Source of the DNA: Acidaminococcaceae bacterium
GTDB lineage: Bacteria > Bacillota > Negativicutes > Acidaminococcales > Acidaminococcaceae
NCBI GenBank assembly: GCA_944390935.1
Contig: CALXRU010000001.1
Coordinates: 62,001-126,000, forward strand
DNA length: 64,000 bases
Reading direction: 5' to 3'
Shown here: positions 51,075 to 61,385 of the stretch, piece after piece
Position numbering within the stretch: the stretch's first letter is position 1
Layout of the letters: every line of letters begins with the position of its first letter
Translations under genes and position numbers: made by a program
Notes under the pieces: generated by a model
Seen by the model: only the letters and a program-made list of their open reading frames with translations
What the model was told of the DNA's origin: nothing
Database searches by the model: none

Positions 51075-53618
51075 TTAGTTATTTGGTGTAAAAAATTTAT
51101 CTTCGATAACAGCCCTTGGCATAATAAGTTCGCGCGGTTTGCTGCCCGCCGCATGGCTGATAATGCCTAATTCTTCCATGGTGTCCACCAGCCTTGCAGC
51201 CCTGGTGTAGCCAATGCGGAATTTACGCTGCAGCATGGACGACGACGCTTGTCCCGTATCCATTACAAGACGTACCGCATCTTCAAATAATTCGTCGCGG
51301 TCGTTGTCAATTCCTGCTAACTGCCCATTGCTGTTTTTATCACTTTCCAAAGCCTGTTCGGTAACTTCATTGCTGTATTCCACAGGTATCGCCTGCTCTT
51401 TGATAAAGCTTACAACCCTGTTCAGCTCGTCGTCGCTTACAAAAGCGCCCTGCACCCTCACCGGCTTGTTAACGCCAATCGGGTAGAACAGCATATCGCC
51501 CTTGCCCAAAAGTTTTTCGGCACCGCCCATATCCAGAATAGTGCGCGAATCCGTCTGCGAAGAAACCGCAAATGCTATGCGCGAAGGGATGTTTGCCTTG
51601 ACAATGCCGGTAATAACGTCTACCGACGGGCGTTGCGTTGCCAGAATCAGATGAATACCGGCTGCCCTCGCCTTCTGCGCCAGACGCAGGATAGCATCCT
51701 CGACGTCTACCTTGGCAACCATCATCAAATCTGCCAGCTCGTCGATAATGATAACGATGAACGGCATTTTTTCTTCGGCGTTTTCGTTATAGCTGTTAAT
51801 GTCGCGCACATGGCTGTCGGCAAAAGCCTTATACCTGCGCTCCATTTCGGCAACCGCCCAATGCAGTGCGGAAGCAGCTTTTTTACTGTCGGTAACAACT
51901 GGCGTCAACAGCTGCGGTATGCCATTATAGTTAGAAAGTTCTACAACCTTCGGGTCTACCAGAATAAGTTTTACATAATCGGGCGGATATTTGCACAAAA
52001 GCCCGGCAATAATGGTATTGATGCAAACGGACTTGCCGCTGCCGGTAGAGCCTGCCACCAAAAGATGCGGCATTTTGCTTAAATCAGCCGTGATAATGTT
52101 GCCGCTGATATCCTTGCCCAGGCCAATGCACAGCTTGCCGCCGGAATGTTTTACGGCTTCGCAGTCTACCACTTCTTTAAAGAAAACAGTGTCATTTTTC
52201 AGGTTCGGCACTTCAATGCCGATAGCCGCTTTGCCCGGTATCGGCGCTTCAATACGCACGCCCGGTGCTGCCAGCTTCAAAGCAATATCGTCCGCCAGAT
52301 TTACAACGGAGCTTACCTTAACGCCCGGCGCAGGTTCAAGTTCAAATCGCGTTACGGACGGGCCGCGCGTAACGGCAACTACGTTGGCACGCACTTTAAA
52401 ATCTGCCAGCGTCTGTTCCAAAATGCCGCACTGGTGGCGGATGCCTTCTTCAAGGTTCCGGTCTTTGGTAACAACCGGCGTATTTAACAGAGTCAGCGGT
52501 GGGAATTTGTAACCGCTGTCTGCCGCAGGTTTTTCTGCTTCGTCTGCTTGCGGAAGTTGTTCGGCTTTTTCTTTGATTAAATCTGCCGAATCGGCAATAT
52601 TCAAAGGCCTGTCAACCAAAGCTTCTTCCTGCTTTTCTTCCGGTTCGGTGTACTGTGCGGCTTTTGCTTCCGTATCGGTAAAATCAATTATTTTCTCCTT
52701 ATACGGGTTTAAAAAGCTGCCGGAAGGCGGCTTGATATTGTCCGGTTCGATAAATTTTTCCACAACAGGTTTAACCTGTGGTTTTACCTTGTTGTAATCA
52801 TCTTCTGCCGGTGCGGCAAAAAATACCTGCCGCGCTTTGGTTTCGATTGTTTCTTCATCCAAACCATCGTTTTGATAATCGTCAAAACTTTCTTCGTTAT
52901 AATTTACAAGGTGCTCGTTAACAACAGGCTTTTTGTTTTTGCCGAACAGCTTTTTAAATGTACTCTGCTTTTCCAGCCCTTCCGTAAATTCCGAAAATTC
53001 TCCGTCGCGGTAAGGGTTGAACTGCCTGTCGCTGTTTGCAGGCCTGGCAATAGTTGCTTTAGTGCTTGCGGAAGCAGCCGCTTCTTTTCTTTCATCGCGT
53101 TTGCGCATGGAAGAAAACGAATTTTTAATTTTCATCAGCAAAAGCTGCAAGGAAAGACGGCTTAACAAAAGAACGCTTGTCAGGCTCAACACAATCAAAA
53201 TAATCAGCGCACCGGCAGTACCGGCAATTTTATGCAAAGTCCATAAAATAATGCCGCCAATAAAACCGCCGCCCTCTGGCCATGAATACGGGTCTAATTC
53301 CTGCCCGTTCGGCGTAAATATATGGTGCGCAATGCCAAGCAGGCACAGCAGCAAAAGCACCAGCGCAAACGCCCGGCGCGAAATGCTGAACGGTCCGGAA
53401 AAGGCAATCAGGTAAATGCCGCAGATAATCAGCGTCAGCGGTGCCAGAAAAGCGCCCATGCCCAACAGGTATGCGCATATTTCCGAAAGGAAATCGCCGG
53501 TTACGCCGATAAAGGACGACGCAACCAACAGCCCTGCCAGCACCATAACAATACCGCTGATTTTTCTGTGGCGGCCTTTATTCTTTTGTTCTTCCTGTAC
53601 TTTTCTTGTTCTTGCCAA
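51075..53618 (-). CDS. ftsK: DNA translocase FtsK/SpoIIIE
   Basis: Septal DNA pump that clears and orients chromosomes. Four transmembrane helices in the first ~165 residues, a linker rich in charged residues (about 170-350), the RecA-like motor with Walker A GSTGSGKSV (about residue 500) and Walker B IIIDELADLM, and a C-terminal winged-helix gamma domain (GQASSSMLQRKFRIGYTRAARLVDTMEELGII) for KOPS/SRS reading. Two starts are possible: GTG 53627 overlaps AGAGG, whereas TTG 53618 is 8 bp from it and is preferred (847 residues). Confidence 0.95.
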   Translation of the reverse strand: MARTRKVQEEQKNKGRHRKISGIVMVLAGLLVASSFIGVTGDFLSEICAYLLGMGAFLAPLTLIICGIYLIAFSGPFSISRRAFALVLLLLCLLGIAHHIFTPNGQELDPYSWPEGGGFIGGIILWTLHKIAGTAGALIILIVLSLTSVLLLSRLSLQLLLMKIKNSFSSMRKRDERKEAAASASTKATIARPANSDRQFNPYRDGEFSEFTEGLEKQSTFKKLFGKNKKPVVNEHLVNYNEESFDDYQNDGLDEETIETKARQVFFAAPAEDDYNKVKPQVKPVVEKFIEPDNIKPPSGSFLNPYKEKIIDFTDTEAKAAQYTEPEEKQEEALVDRPLNIADSADLIKEKAEQLPQADEAEKPAADSGYKFPPLTLLNTPVVTKDRNLEEGIRHQCGILEQTLADFKVRANVVAVTRGPSVTRFELEPAPGVKVSSVVNLADDIALKLAAPGVRIEAPIPGKAAIGIEVPNLKNDTVFFKEVVDCEAVKHSGGKLCIGLGKDISGNIITADLSKMPHLLVAGSTGSGKSVCINTIIAGLLCKYPPDYVKLILVDPKVVELSNYNGIPQLLTPVVTDSKKAASALHWAVAEMERRYKAFADSHVRDINSYNENAEEKMPFIVIIIDELADLMMVAKVDVEDAILRLAQKARAAGIHLILATQRPSVDVITGIVKANIPSRIAFAVSSQTDSRTILDMGGAEKLLGKGDMLFYPIGVNKPVRVQGAFVSDDELNRVVSFIKEQAIPVEYSNEVTEQALESDKNSNGQLAGIDNDRDELFEDAVRLVMDTGQASSSMLQRKFRIGYTRAARLVDTMEELGIISHAAGSKPRELIMPRAVIEDKFFTPNN

Positions 53619-53642
53619 CTGCGGCACCTCTTAAAATTTATG

Positions 53643-55307
53643 TTAAACTTCCATGATAATCGGTAAAATCATCGGACGGCGGCGGGTTCTCTCGTATAAA
53701 AAGCGCCCAAGGCTGTCGCGGATTGCGCCTTTCAGCACGCTCCACTCCGTCACGTTGTTGTCGGCGCAGCGGTCCAGCGCCATTTCTACTTTTTCCTTCG
53801 CCGTTACCATCAGGTCCTCGGCTTCGCGCACGTAAACAAACCCGCGCGAAACGATATCCGGTCCGGAAACAATGCGGCAGGAATTTTTCTCAATTGTTAC
53901 AACGACAATCATAATGCCGTCCTGCGAAAGCTGGCGGCGGTCGCGCAGTACGATGTTACCTACGTCGCCGACGCCAAGCCCGTCAACCAGAATCTTGCCG
54001 GCAGGCACACGCCCTGCAATGCCGATGCTGTTGCGGGTAAGCTCAATAACAGCGCCGTTTTCGCCAATAACGATATTCTCGCGCGGCATACCCAGCGACT
54101 GTGCCAGCTGCGCATGCTTAACCAGATGGCGGTATTCGCCGTGTACCGGCATAAAGAAACGCGGACGCACAAGGTTGTGCATCATTTTAATTTCTTCCTG
54201 GCTGGCGTGGCCGGATACATGCACGCCGTTGCTCTTTTCGTAAATAACGTCCGCGCCCAGCTTGTAAAGGTTATCAATCGTGCGCGAAACAAGTTTTTCG
54301 TTGCCCGGAATCGGCGTTGCGGAAATAATAACCGTATCGCCCGGCATAATATCAACTTTTTTGTGGTCGTTCATCGCCATACGTGTCAGTGCGGACATAG
54401 GCTCGCCCTGGCTGCCGGTGGTGATGATAACAATCTGGCTCGGCTGGTAATTGCTGGTTTCGTCTATGTCAATCAGCACGCCTTCCGGCACTTTCAGATA
54501 GCCAAGCTCAATAGAAATATTAACAACATTAACCATGCTGCGGCCGATAACCGCAACTTTGCGTTTGTATCTTACCGCGCTGTCAACAATTTGCTGAATG
54601 CGGTGTACGTTGGACGAGAAAGTCGCCACAATAATACGGTTTTTGGCATAGCGGAACTCATCGTCAAAGGTCTGCCCTACCATTTTTTCGCTCGGCGTAA
54701 AGCCGGGGCGCTCAGCATTGGTGCTGTCTGCCATTAACAGCAGCACGCCTTCGTCGCCGTATTCGGCAAAACGGTTAAATTCAGTAACCTGCCCGTCAAC
54801 CGGGGTCTGGTCAAATTTAAAGTCACCCGTGTGGATAATAAGCCCGATAGGAGTACGGATAGCAAGGGCTATTGCATCAGGGATACTGTGATTGACACGG
54901 ATAAAGCCAAGTTTGAATGCACCGGCAACAACCCTGTCGCCGGGTTTGATAACATGGCAGTTTTCGGAGCTTACGCCGTTTTCCTTCAGGCGGCCCTGCA
55001 AAATGCCAAGCGTTAACGCCGTGCCGTAAACAGGCACATCAAACTGTTTCATTACATAAGGCAATGCGCCGATATGGTCTTCGTGGCCGTGCGTTAAAAA
55101 AATTGCCTTTACTTTGTCCTTATTTTCCAAAAGATAAGTTATATCAGGTATTACTAAATCAATACCAAGCATATCCTCTTCAGGGAACATTAAACCGGCA
55201 TCGACAAGAATGATATCGTCGCCGTAACGGAACGCCGTCATGTTTTTGCCGATTTCGCCAAGCCCGCCGAGAGGAATGATATTTACTTTATGTTGTGTTT
55301 TACTCAA
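53643..55307 (-). CDS. rnj: Ribonuclease J
   Basis: Metallo-beta-lactamase/beta-CASP ribonuclease with 5'-exonuclease and endonuclease activity. Marks: PLGGLGEIGKNM, the metal motif THGHEDHIGALPY (H-x-H-x-D-H), HTGDFKFDQT, and the beta-CASP HVSGHASQEE segment; the C-terminal domain follows. The ATG at 55364 would add 19 uncharacteristic residues; TTG 55307 has GGAGGTG 9 bp upstream and gives the usual SKTQHKVNIIPLGG start (554 residues). Confidence 0.94.
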   Translation of the reverse strand: MSKTQHKVNIIPLGGLGEIGKNMTAFRYGDDIILVDAGLMFPEEDMLGIDLVIPDITYLLENKDKVKAIFLTHGHEDHIGALPYVMKQFDVPVYGTALTLGILQGRLKENGVSSENCHVIKPGDRVVAGAFKLGFIRVNHSIPDAIALAIRTPIGLIIHTGDFKFDQTPVDGQVTEFNRFAEYGDEGVLLLMADSTNAERPGFTPSEKMVGQTFDDEFRYAKNRIIVATFSSNVHRIQQIVDSAVRYKRKVAVIGRSMVNVVNISIELGYLKVPEGVLIDIDETSNYQPSQIVIITTGSQGEPMSALTRMAMNDHKKVDIMPGDTVIISATPIPGNEKLVSRTIDNLYKLGADVIYEKSNGVHVSGHASQEEIKMMHNLVRPRFFMPVHGEYRHLVKHAQLAQSLGMPRENIVIGENGAVIELTRNSIGIAGRVPAGKILVDGLGVGDVGNIVLRDRRQLSQDGIMIVVVTIEKNSCRIVSGPDIVSRGFVYVREAEDLMVTAKEKVEMALDRCADNNVTEWSVLKGAIRDSLGRFLYERTRRRPMILPIIMEV

Positions 55308-55395
55308 AAAAAATACACCTCCAAATTTATTTATTTTCCGATCAAGTATCACACACTTTAACAAGAGTCTAAGCCGTACACTTACTCTACCCTAT

Positions 55396-55424
55396 ATTAT
55401 ACATTAAAATCAATTTTAAAACAA
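55396..55424 (-). promoter_or_regulatory. Promoter of RNase J, overlapping an SOS-like palindrome
   Basis: On the minus strand TTGTTT (55419-55424), 17 bp, TATAAT (55396-55401). AAACAAATGTTT (55419-55430) covers the -35 box and resembles the lexA and recA SOS boxes. Confidence 0.65.
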
Positions 55425-55487
55425 ATGTTTCCCTGCTGAAAACCATGTTTTTTGTAAATGTTTTGTGAATAAATATCTATATAAAGC

Positions 55488-55513
55488 AAAAACGCCCCAA
55501 AAGGAGCGTTTTT
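55488..55513 (-). terminator. Terminator of rny
   Basis: AAAAACGCCCC (55488-55498) and GGAGCGTTTTT (55503-55513) pair with one mismatch; the A/T flanks make it bidirectional. On the minus strand it follows the rny stop by about 15 bp. Confidence 0.8.
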
Positions 55514-55528
55514 AAAAAGTATTCAAAA

Positions 55529-57073
55529 TTATTTTGCGTAATCAACAGCGCGCGTTTCGCGGATGATAACAACTTTAATCTGACCGGGGTATTCCATTTC
55601 GGCTTCAATCTTCTTGGCTACATCGCGTGCCAGAAGCACCGCCGAAGCATCGTCAATCTGTTCCGGTTTAACCATGATGCGGATTTCCCTGCCGGCCTGT
55701 ACTGCATAACATTTTTCAACGCCATCAAACGATTCAGAAATTTCTTCCAAACGTGTCAATCGTTTCAAATAGCTTTCCAAAGTTTCCCTGCGGGCACCCG
55801 GACGTGCGGCGGAAACAGCATCGCATGCGGAAATAAGCACCGCTTCAACGCTTTTCGGCTCGGTATCGCCGTGGTGGGCTGCAATTGCATTGATAACAAG
55901 CTCGGATTCACGGTATTTTTTAGCGATTTCCACGCCAAGTTCAACGTGGGAACCTTCAACTTCGTGGTCAACGGCCTTGCCGATATCGTGCAGCAAGCCT
56001 GCGCGTTTGGCAAGATTAACGTCAACGCCGAGTTCGGAAGCCATAATGCCTGCCAGATGCGCAACCTCAACCGAATGGTTAAGTACGTTCTGGCCATAGC
56101 TGGTACGGTATTTCAGGCGGCCGATAAGTTTAACCATTTCGGGGTGCAAACCGTGCACGCCGACGGAGAACATTGCCTGTTCGCCGGCCTCCTTAATACG
56201 CTGTTCAACTTCCTTCTGTGCTTTTTCTACCATTTCCTCAATGCGGGACGGATGGATACGCCCGTCATTGATGAGTTTTTCAAGAGCTATACGTGCAACT
56301 TCACGCCTTACAGGGTCAAACCCGGAGATAATAACAGCTTCCGGGGTATCGTCTATAATAAGATCTATACCTGTCAGTGTTTCCAGAGTCCTGATGTTTC
56401 TGCCCTCGCGGCCGATAATGCGGCCCTTCATTTCATCGTTAGGCAGTGCCACAACAGAAACAGTGGTTTCGGCAACATGGTCCGCAGCACAACGCTGAAT
56501 TGCAAGGGAAATGATTTCACGGGCTTTTCTGTCCGCTTCATCCTTCGCCTGCTGTTCCAGCTCTTTAATCATCATGGCGGATTCATGTTTAACCTGTTCT
56601 TCAACAGACAGCAGCAATTCTTTTTTTGCATCTTCGGTAGACAAACCGGACAGACGTTCCAGTTCGCCCAATTGTTTCTGGTATAACTCGTCCACCTTGG
56701 CCTGGCTTTCGTTAAGTTTGGTTTCTTTCAAAGCCAGATGTTCCTCTTTCTTTTCAAAGGAATCAATTTTGCGGTCAAGGTTTTCTTCTTTTTGCAGAAG
56801 CCTGCGTTCCTGACGCTGCAAATCGCTGCGGCGTTCTTTATTTTCGCGTTCCATTTCGCTGCGCAGGCGGTGGATTTCTTCCTTAGCCTCCATCAGCGCT
56901 TCTTTGCGTTTTGCTTCACCGGTCTGTTCCGCTTCCTGAATAATGCGGATAGCAGTTTCTTCGGCGGTAGCTATTTTGCTTTCGGCAACATTTTTGCGGA
57001 CAAAGTAACCTACAATGCCGCCAGCTGCGCCTGCACCGGCAATAGTTATGAACAACTCTAAAATGGTACTCAC
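55529..57073 (-). CDS. rny: Ribonuclease Y
   Basis: Membrane-anchored endoribonuclease that starts mRNA decay. An N-terminal transmembrane helix ([17 protein letters not shown]), a long coiled coil (about residues 30-180), a KH domain ([16 protein letters not shown]), and the HD domain with [15 protein letters not shown] and AHHGD are in the usual order. Length 514 is typical. The start is ambiguous: GTG 57073 overlaps the AAGGAGG ribosome site, and the codon at ideal distance (8 nt) is ATT at 57064; both are within 4 residues, so the product hardly changes. Confidence 0.94.
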   Translation of the reverse strand: MSTILELFITIAGAGAAGGIVGYFVRKNVAESKIATAEETAIRIIQEAEQTGEAKRKEALMEAKEEIHRLRSEMERENKERRSDLQRQERRLLQKEENLDRKIDSFEKKEEHLALKETKLNESQAKVDELYQKQLGELERLSGLSTEDAKKELLLSVEEQVKHESAMMIKELEQQAKDEADRKAREIISLAIQRCAADHVAETTVSVVALPNDEMKGRIIGREGRNIRTLETLTGIDLIIDDTPEAVIISGFDPVRREVARIALEKLINDGRIHPSRIEEMVEKAQKEVEQRIKEAGEQAMFSVGVHGLHPEMVKLIGRLKYRTSYGQNVLNHSVEVAHLAGIMASELGVDVNLAKRAGLLHDIGKAVDHEVEGSHVELGVEIAKKYRESELVINAIAAHHGDTEPKSVEAVLISACDAVSAARPGARRETLESYLKRLTRLEEISESFDGVEKCYAVQAGREIRIMVKPEQIDDASAVLLARDVAKKIEAEMEYPGQIKVVIIRETRAVDYAK

Positions 57074-57090
57074 CTCCTTAATAAAATTCT

Positions 57091-57122
57091 AAAAAAAATG
57101 AGGCAACCTGCTTAGTCGCCTC
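57091..57122 (-). terminator. Hairpin with T-run in the rny leader (recX terminator or rny attenuator)
   Basis: On the minus strand GAGGCGAC (57115-57122) pairs with GTTGCCTC (57100-57107), one G-U, followed by ATTTTTTTT. It ends 18 bp before the rny frame, and the rny promoter lies upstream of it, so it would terminate recX transcripts and also interrupt the rny leader. Confidence 0.7.
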
Positions 57123-57164
57123 GTGGTTAACTTTGAATCTTTATTAACACGATTGGATACTATA

Positions 57165-57193
57165 ATTTTAAATGTATTTTAAGCAAAAGTCAA
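57165..57193 (-). promoter_or_regulatory. Promoter of rny
   Basis: On the minus strand TTGACT (57188-57193), 17 bp, TAAAAT (57165-57170), directly after the recX stop. Confidence 0.65.
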
Positions 57194-57200
57194 GTTTGTA

Positions 57201-57734
57201 TCAATAATCGCAATTATCTTCCGCAGTAAAACTTATTTTATCAGCCATAGTTTTTTTGATTAAATCAATTGCAAAACCTCTGGCAAATAAAAACCTGCCC
57301 AAACCTGCTTTTACTTTCATCGCGTCTTCAAAGCTGTTTATTTTTTTCTTTTTAAGGTAAGTATCCGCTGCCGCCATGCAGCGCGCCAGTTCCGCTTCTT
57401 CCTGCGCCTGCCCTGTAACTTCGGCAATCAGCTCATCGCTGATATTACGCTTTTGCAAATCCGTTTTTAAACGCCCTTTGCCGTAATATTTTTTAGAGAG
57501 CCAACTGTCGTAAACCCGCTGGGCATAGCGTTTTTCATCCAAAAAGCCATACCCGCAAAGTTTATCAATTACCGCTTTGATATCGCTTTCGGAAACGGAG
57601 CATTTTTTTAATCTTTCCTGCATTTCCCAAATGCTGTAATCGCGGTAATTTAAAAGCGTCAGCGCATAATTATAAGCGTCTTTTTCGTTGTCGAATGTTT
57701 TATTATTCTTCCGGCTCAGCAATTTCAGCTTCAC
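57201..57734 (-). CDS. recX: RecX regulatory protein
   Basis: Binds and modulates RecA filaments. 177 residues of mainly three-helix repeats: [61 protein letters not shown], and [11 protein letters not shown]. The frame opens at GTG 57734 inside recA; TTG 57722, 9 bp after AAGGTG, is an alternative start. It overlaps recA by 32 nt, so the pair is translated together. Confidence 0.9.
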   Translation of the reverse strand: MKLKLLSRKNNKTFDNEKDAYNYALTLLNYRDYSIWEMQERLKKCSVSESDIKAVIDKLCGYGFLDEKRYAQRVYDSWLSKKYYGKGRLKTDLQKRNISDELIAEVTGQAQEEAELARCMAAADTYLKKKKINSFEDAMKVKAGLGRFLFARGFAIDLIKKTMADKISFTAEDNCDY

Positions 57735-58749
57735 CTTCCGGCGCAGTCTGTTTCGTAATAGTCATGGCGCGGATTCTGTTTTCAATCTCCTGCAAAAGTT
57801 CAGGATTATCCTTCAGATATTCCTTGGCTTTTTCCTTTCCTTGTCCCAAACGTACATCGCCGTAAGAATACCATGCGCCGCTCTTGGTGATTAAATCCAT
57901 CTCGGTGCCGAGGTCCACAATGCAGCCCTCGTGAGAGATGCCTTCGCCGTACATGATATCAAATTCCGCCTGTTTGAACGGAGGCGCAACTTTGTTTTTA
58001 ACGATTTTAACGCGGGTACGGCTGCCAATCATATCGTTACCGTTTTTCAGCGTTTCCACGCGGCGTACGTCCATGCGGACGGTAGCGTAGAATTTCAGCG
58101 CACGGCCGCCGGTAGTGGTTTCCGGGTTGCCGAACATAACGCCGACTTTTTCACGGATTTGGTTAATAAATACGGTTGCGCATTTGGATTTTGCAATCAA
58201 ACCGGTCAGTTTGCGCAGCGCCTGGCTCATCAAACGCGCCTGCAAACCAACATGGCTGTCGCCCATTTCGCCTTCAATTTCAGCACGCGGCACCAGTGCG
58301 GCAACGGAGTCGATAACGATAATGTCAATCGCGCCGCTGCGTACCAGTGCGTCGGCAATTTCCAGCGCCTGTTCGCCGTTATCCGGCTGGGAAATCAAAA
58401 GGTTATCAACATCAACGCCCAGACGGCGTGCATATTCAGGGTCAAGCGCATGTTCAGCGTCGATAAACGCAGCATAGCCGCCCAGCTTTTGTGCTTCTGC
58501 AATCATGTGCAGGGCAACGGTGGTTTTACCGGAGGATTCAGGGCCGTAAATTTCAACAACCCTGCCGCGCGGAATACCGCCGACGCCAAGCGCAATATCC
58601 AGCGACAAAGCGCCCGTCGGGATTACTTCGATATTCATTTTGGTGCTGGCTTCGCCAAGCTTCATAATCGAACCTTTGCCGAAGTCCTTTTCAATCTGGC
58701 GCATGGCAAGGTCGAGGGCTCTCATTTTATCTATGTTTTCAGATGCCAT
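57703..58749 (-). CDS. recA: Recombinase RecA
   Basis: Central recombination ATPase and co-protease for LexA. Walker [32 protein letters not shown], Walker [13 protein letters not shown], and the DNA-binding loops ([42 protein letters not shown]) are complete. The frame extends upstream to 58821, but the family start [11 protein letters not shown] and GGAGGTATTGTAT in front of ATG 58749 fix the start; 348 residues. It lies directly downstream of hslO with its own SOS-type promoter. Confidence 0.97.
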   Translation of the reverse strand: MASENIDKMRALDLAMRQIEKDFGKGSIMKLGEASTKMNIEVIPTGALSLDIALGVGGIPRGRVVEIYGPESSGKTTVALHMIAEAQKLGGYAAFIDAEHALDPEYARRLGVDVDNLLISQPDNGEQALEIADALVRSGAIDIIVIDSVAALVPRAEIEGEMGDSHVGLQARLMSQALRKLTGLIAKSKCATVFINQIREKVGVMFGNPETTTGGRALKFYATVRMDVRRVETLKNGNDMIGSRTRVKIVKNKVAPPFKQAEFDIMYGEGISHEGCIVDLGTEMDLITKSGAWYSYGDVRLGQGKEKAKEYLKDNPELLQEIENRIRAMTITKQTAPEGEAEIAEPEE

Positions 58750-58788
58750 ATACAATACCTCCACAGTTGTTTCGCTCTTTCTAAAGAT

Positions 58789-58817
58789 ATTATACAAACA
58801 GTTGTTTGCTTTGTCAA
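58789..58817 (-). promoter_or_regulatory. recA promoter with SOS box in its spacer
   Basis: On the minus strand TTGACA (58812-58817), 17 bp, TATAAT (58789-58794). The spacer holds the perfect inverted repeat CAAACA-AC-TGTTTG (58795-58808), the same variant as at lexA, so LexA would block RNA polymerase directly. Confidence 0.88.
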
Positions 58818-58823
58818 GCAAAT

Positions 58824-59678
58824 TTATTTGACGTTCAACTGTTTCAGTTCGTCGCTGCTGATGCGGTAAATCTTATTGCAGTACTGGCAGTGTACTTCTG
58901 CGTCCGGCTGTTCGGTCAGGTAATCAATGTCGCTCTGCTTCAAAGTTGCCAGCATGTTCAGAATTTTTTCGCGCGAGCAGCTGCACTCAAATTTTACCGG
59001 CAGGCTTTCTTTAATGTCGTATTCCAAACCGCGCGCCAGTGTTTCAATAATTTTTTCCGGCGTATAGCCAAGCTCCAGCAGCTGCGTTACATACGGCGTT
59101 TTACTTACATTGTCGCCCAGTTTTTCCAGCACAGCTTCATCACAATCAGGCATGGCCTGAATAAAATAACCGCCCGCAGCCAGCACCTTACCGTCCTTAT
59201 CAACCAGCACGCCCAGCGCGACGGAGGACGGAGTCTGCTCGGACATATAAAGGTAGTTGGTAATGTCGGTGGCAATTTCACCGTTGGCAAGTTCCGCATG
59301 GCCGGTAAACGATTCACCGTTCTGCAGATAGCGCGTCAGCGTAATTGTGCCTTGCCCCAGCGCGCCGCCGATATCCAGCTTGCCATCCTTCAGCGGCATA
59401 AACACATCAGGGTTGCCTACATAGCCGCGCACGGAAGTTCCCTGCGCTTCGGCGACAACTTCGCCCATCGGGCCGTCGCCCTTAAATTTTAAGGAAATAC
59501 GCTCGCCGTCCTTCATCGTAGCGGCCAGCATTAAAGCACCGCTCATGGCCCTGCCCAGTGCCGCCGTTGCCAAATGGCTGGTGTGGTGGCGGTCAGCGGC
59601 GTCCTGAACTAAATTTTTGGTGGTGATGGCGTAAATGCGCACGCCTTCAACCGTTGCAATTGTTAAAATATCTTCCAT
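58824..59678 (-). CDS. hslO: Redox-regulated chaperone Hsp33
   Basis: Oxidation-activated holdase. The N-terminal domain ([41 protein letters not shown]) is followed by the redox zinc centre in the C-terminus: CSCSREK and CQYC (Cys-x-Cys and Cys-x2-Cys). Length 284 is normal. It ends 7 bp from the recA -35 box and starts 12 bp after ribH on the same strand. Confidence 0.95.
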   Translation of the reverse strand: MEDILTIATVEGVRIYAITTKNLVQDAADRHHTSHLATAALGRAMSGALMLAATMKDGERISLKFKGDGPMGEVVAEAQGTSVRGYVGNPDVFMPLKDGKLDIGGALGQGTITLTRYLQNGESFTGHAELANGEIATDITNYLYMSEQTPSSVALGVLVDKDGKVLAAGGYFIQAMPDCDEAVLEKLGDNVSKTPYVTQLLELGYTPEKIIETLARGLEYDIKESLPVKFECSCSREKILNMLATLKQSDIDYLTEQPDAEVHCQYCNKIYRISSDELKQLNVK

Positions 59679-59690
59679 ACAAATTCCTTC

Positions 59691-60152
59691 TTACATTTCA
59701 CGCATCAGGTTAACCATTTCGATAGCGCACATAGCGGCGTCGGCACCTTTGTTGCCGGCTTTGGTGCCAGCACGTTCAACAGCCTGTTCAATATTGTCGG
59801 TAGTTAAAACGCCAAACGCAACCGGCACTCCGGTTTCAAGACTTACATGCGCAATGCCCTTGCTTGCTTCGGCGCAGACATAATCAAAATGCGGGGTCGC
59901 GCCGCGGATTACCGCACCCACGCACACAACAGCATCGTATTTGCCGCTTTTTGCAAGTTTCTGTGCCGCCAGTGGGATTTCAAATGCGCCCGGCACCCAT
60001 GCCAGAGTCAGGTCGTCGCTGTCAGCGCCGTGGCGCAGCAGGCAGTCTTCCGCACCGCCGATAAGTTTGCTGGTGATAAATTCGTTAAAACGGGAAGCTA
60101 CGATAGCCACCTTCATGCCTTTTGCAGATAATTTTCCTTCTAAAACTTTCAT
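59691..60152 (-). CDS. ribH: 6,7-Dimethyl-8-ribityllumazine synthase
   Basis: Condenses 5-amino-6-ribitylamino-uracil with dihydroxybutanone phosphate. The [16 protein letters not shown] start, [37 protein letters not shown], and [12 protein letters not shown] are family signatures. ATG 60152 is 6 bp after GGAGGA; ATG 60158 abuts that site. 153 residues. It is the last gene of the riboflavin operon. Confidence 0.97.
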   Translation of the reverse strand: MKVLEGKLSAKGMKVAIVASRFNEFITSKLIGGAEDCLLRHGADSDDLTLAWVPGAFEIPLAAQKLAKSGKYDAVVCVGAVIRGATPHFDYVCAEASKGIAHVSLETGVPVAFGVLTTDNIEQAVERAGTKAGNKGADAAMCAIEMVNLMREM

Positions 60153-60167
60153 GTTCATTCCTCCAAT

Positions 60168-61376
60168 TTATTTTTCGTGTAATTTATGGCCCATTTTTTC
60201 TTCTTTAACGTCAAGGTAATGCTCGTTGTAGCAGTTGGCTTCCATTACAATCGGCACCCTGCCGGTAACGGTAATGCCGTAGCCGGTAAGCCCCGCGCGC
60301 TTGGCGGGATTATTGGTAATCAGGCGGATGCTGGTCAGCCCGAGGTCTGCCAGAATCTGCGCGCCAATGCCGTAATCGCGTAAATCCGGCGCAAAGCCGA
60401 GTTTGATATTGGCTTCAACGGTATCAAGCCCCTGGTCCTGCAATGCGTAAGCACGGATTTTGTTGGCAAGGCCGATGCCGCGCCCTTCCTGACGCATATA
60501 AACAACAACGCCGCAGCCTTCTTTTTCAATCATGCGCAGCGCGGTAGCCAGCTGATCGCCGCAGTCACAGCGCAGCGAACCGAGCGCGTCACCCGTAAGG
60601 CATTCGCTGTGCACGCGCACCATAACATCTTTTTTACCGGCGATATCGCCTTTCACGATTGCCACATGGCATTGGTTATCCAAATCATTTTCGTAAGCAA
60701 TAATGCGGAAGGTGCCGTATTTGCTCGGCAAATCCGCTTCGGCAACGCGGTGTACCATTTTTTCGTGCTTTTTGCGGTAAGCAACCAGCGAAGCCACAGT
60801 GATGAACACCAGATTATGCTCTTTGGCAAACTTAATCAGCTCCGGCGTGCGCGCCATATTGCCGTCGTCGCTCATAATCTCGCAGCAAATGCCGACCGGC
60901 GTCAAACCGGCAAGGCGGCACAAATCGGTAGTAGCTTCCGTATGGCCGGTGCGCCTTAAAACGCCGCCCACCCTGCTGCGCAGCGGGAACACATGCCCCG
61001 GACGGCGGAAATCCTTCGGCTGAGCGGCGGGGTCAGCACATTTGCGCATGGTCAGCGCGCGTTCGTAAGCCGAAATGCCGGTCGTGGTTTCCACATGGTC
61101 GATAGAAACGGAAAACGCCGTTTCGTGGTTATCGGTGTTGTTGGCAACCATCGCGCCGAATTGCAGCTTGTCCATAATCTGCGGGTCTGCCGGCATGCAA
61201 ATCAGCCCGCGGGCGTATTTTGCCATAAAGTTAACATCATCGCCGGTGCAGAACTGCGCCGCCATAATCAGGTCGCCCTCGTTCTCGCGGTCTTCGTCGT
61301 CCGTTACCAGAACCATTTTGCCGTTTTTAATCGCTTCAATGGCTTCTTCAACGGTGTTGAATTTAAAATCGTCCAT
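60168..61376 (-). CDS. ribBA: Bifunctional DHBP synthase / GTP cyclohydrolase II
   Basis: N-terminal 3,4-dihydroxy-2-butanone-4-phosphate synthase (about residues 1-200: [42 protein letters not shown]) fused to a C-terminal GTP cyclohydrolase II domain with zinc Cys in [18 protein letters not shown] and the catalytic [16 protein letters not shown]. 402 residues. TAGGAGG precedes the ATG. It supplies both precursors of riboflavin. Confidence 0.97.
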   Translation of the reverse strand: MDDFKFNTVEEAIEAIKNGKMVLVTDDEDRENEGDLIMAAQFCTGDDVNFMAKYARGLICMPADPQIMDKLQFGAMVANNTDNHETAFSVSIDHVETTTGISAYERALTMRKCADPAAQPKDFRRPGHVFPLRSRVGGVLRRTGHTEATTDLCRLAGLTPVGICCEIMSDDGNMARTPELIKFAKEHNLVFITVASLVAYRKKHEKMVHRVAEADLPSKYGTFRIIAYENDLDNQCHVAIVKGDIAGKKDVMVRVHSECLTGDALGSLRCDCGDQLATALRMIEKEGCGVVVYMRQEGRGIGLANKIRAYALQDQGLDTVEANIKLGFAPDLRDYGIGAQILADLGLTSIRLITNNPAKRAGLTGYGITVTGRVPIVMEANCYNEHYLDVKEEKMGHKLHEK

Positions 61377-61385
61377 TTTTACCTC

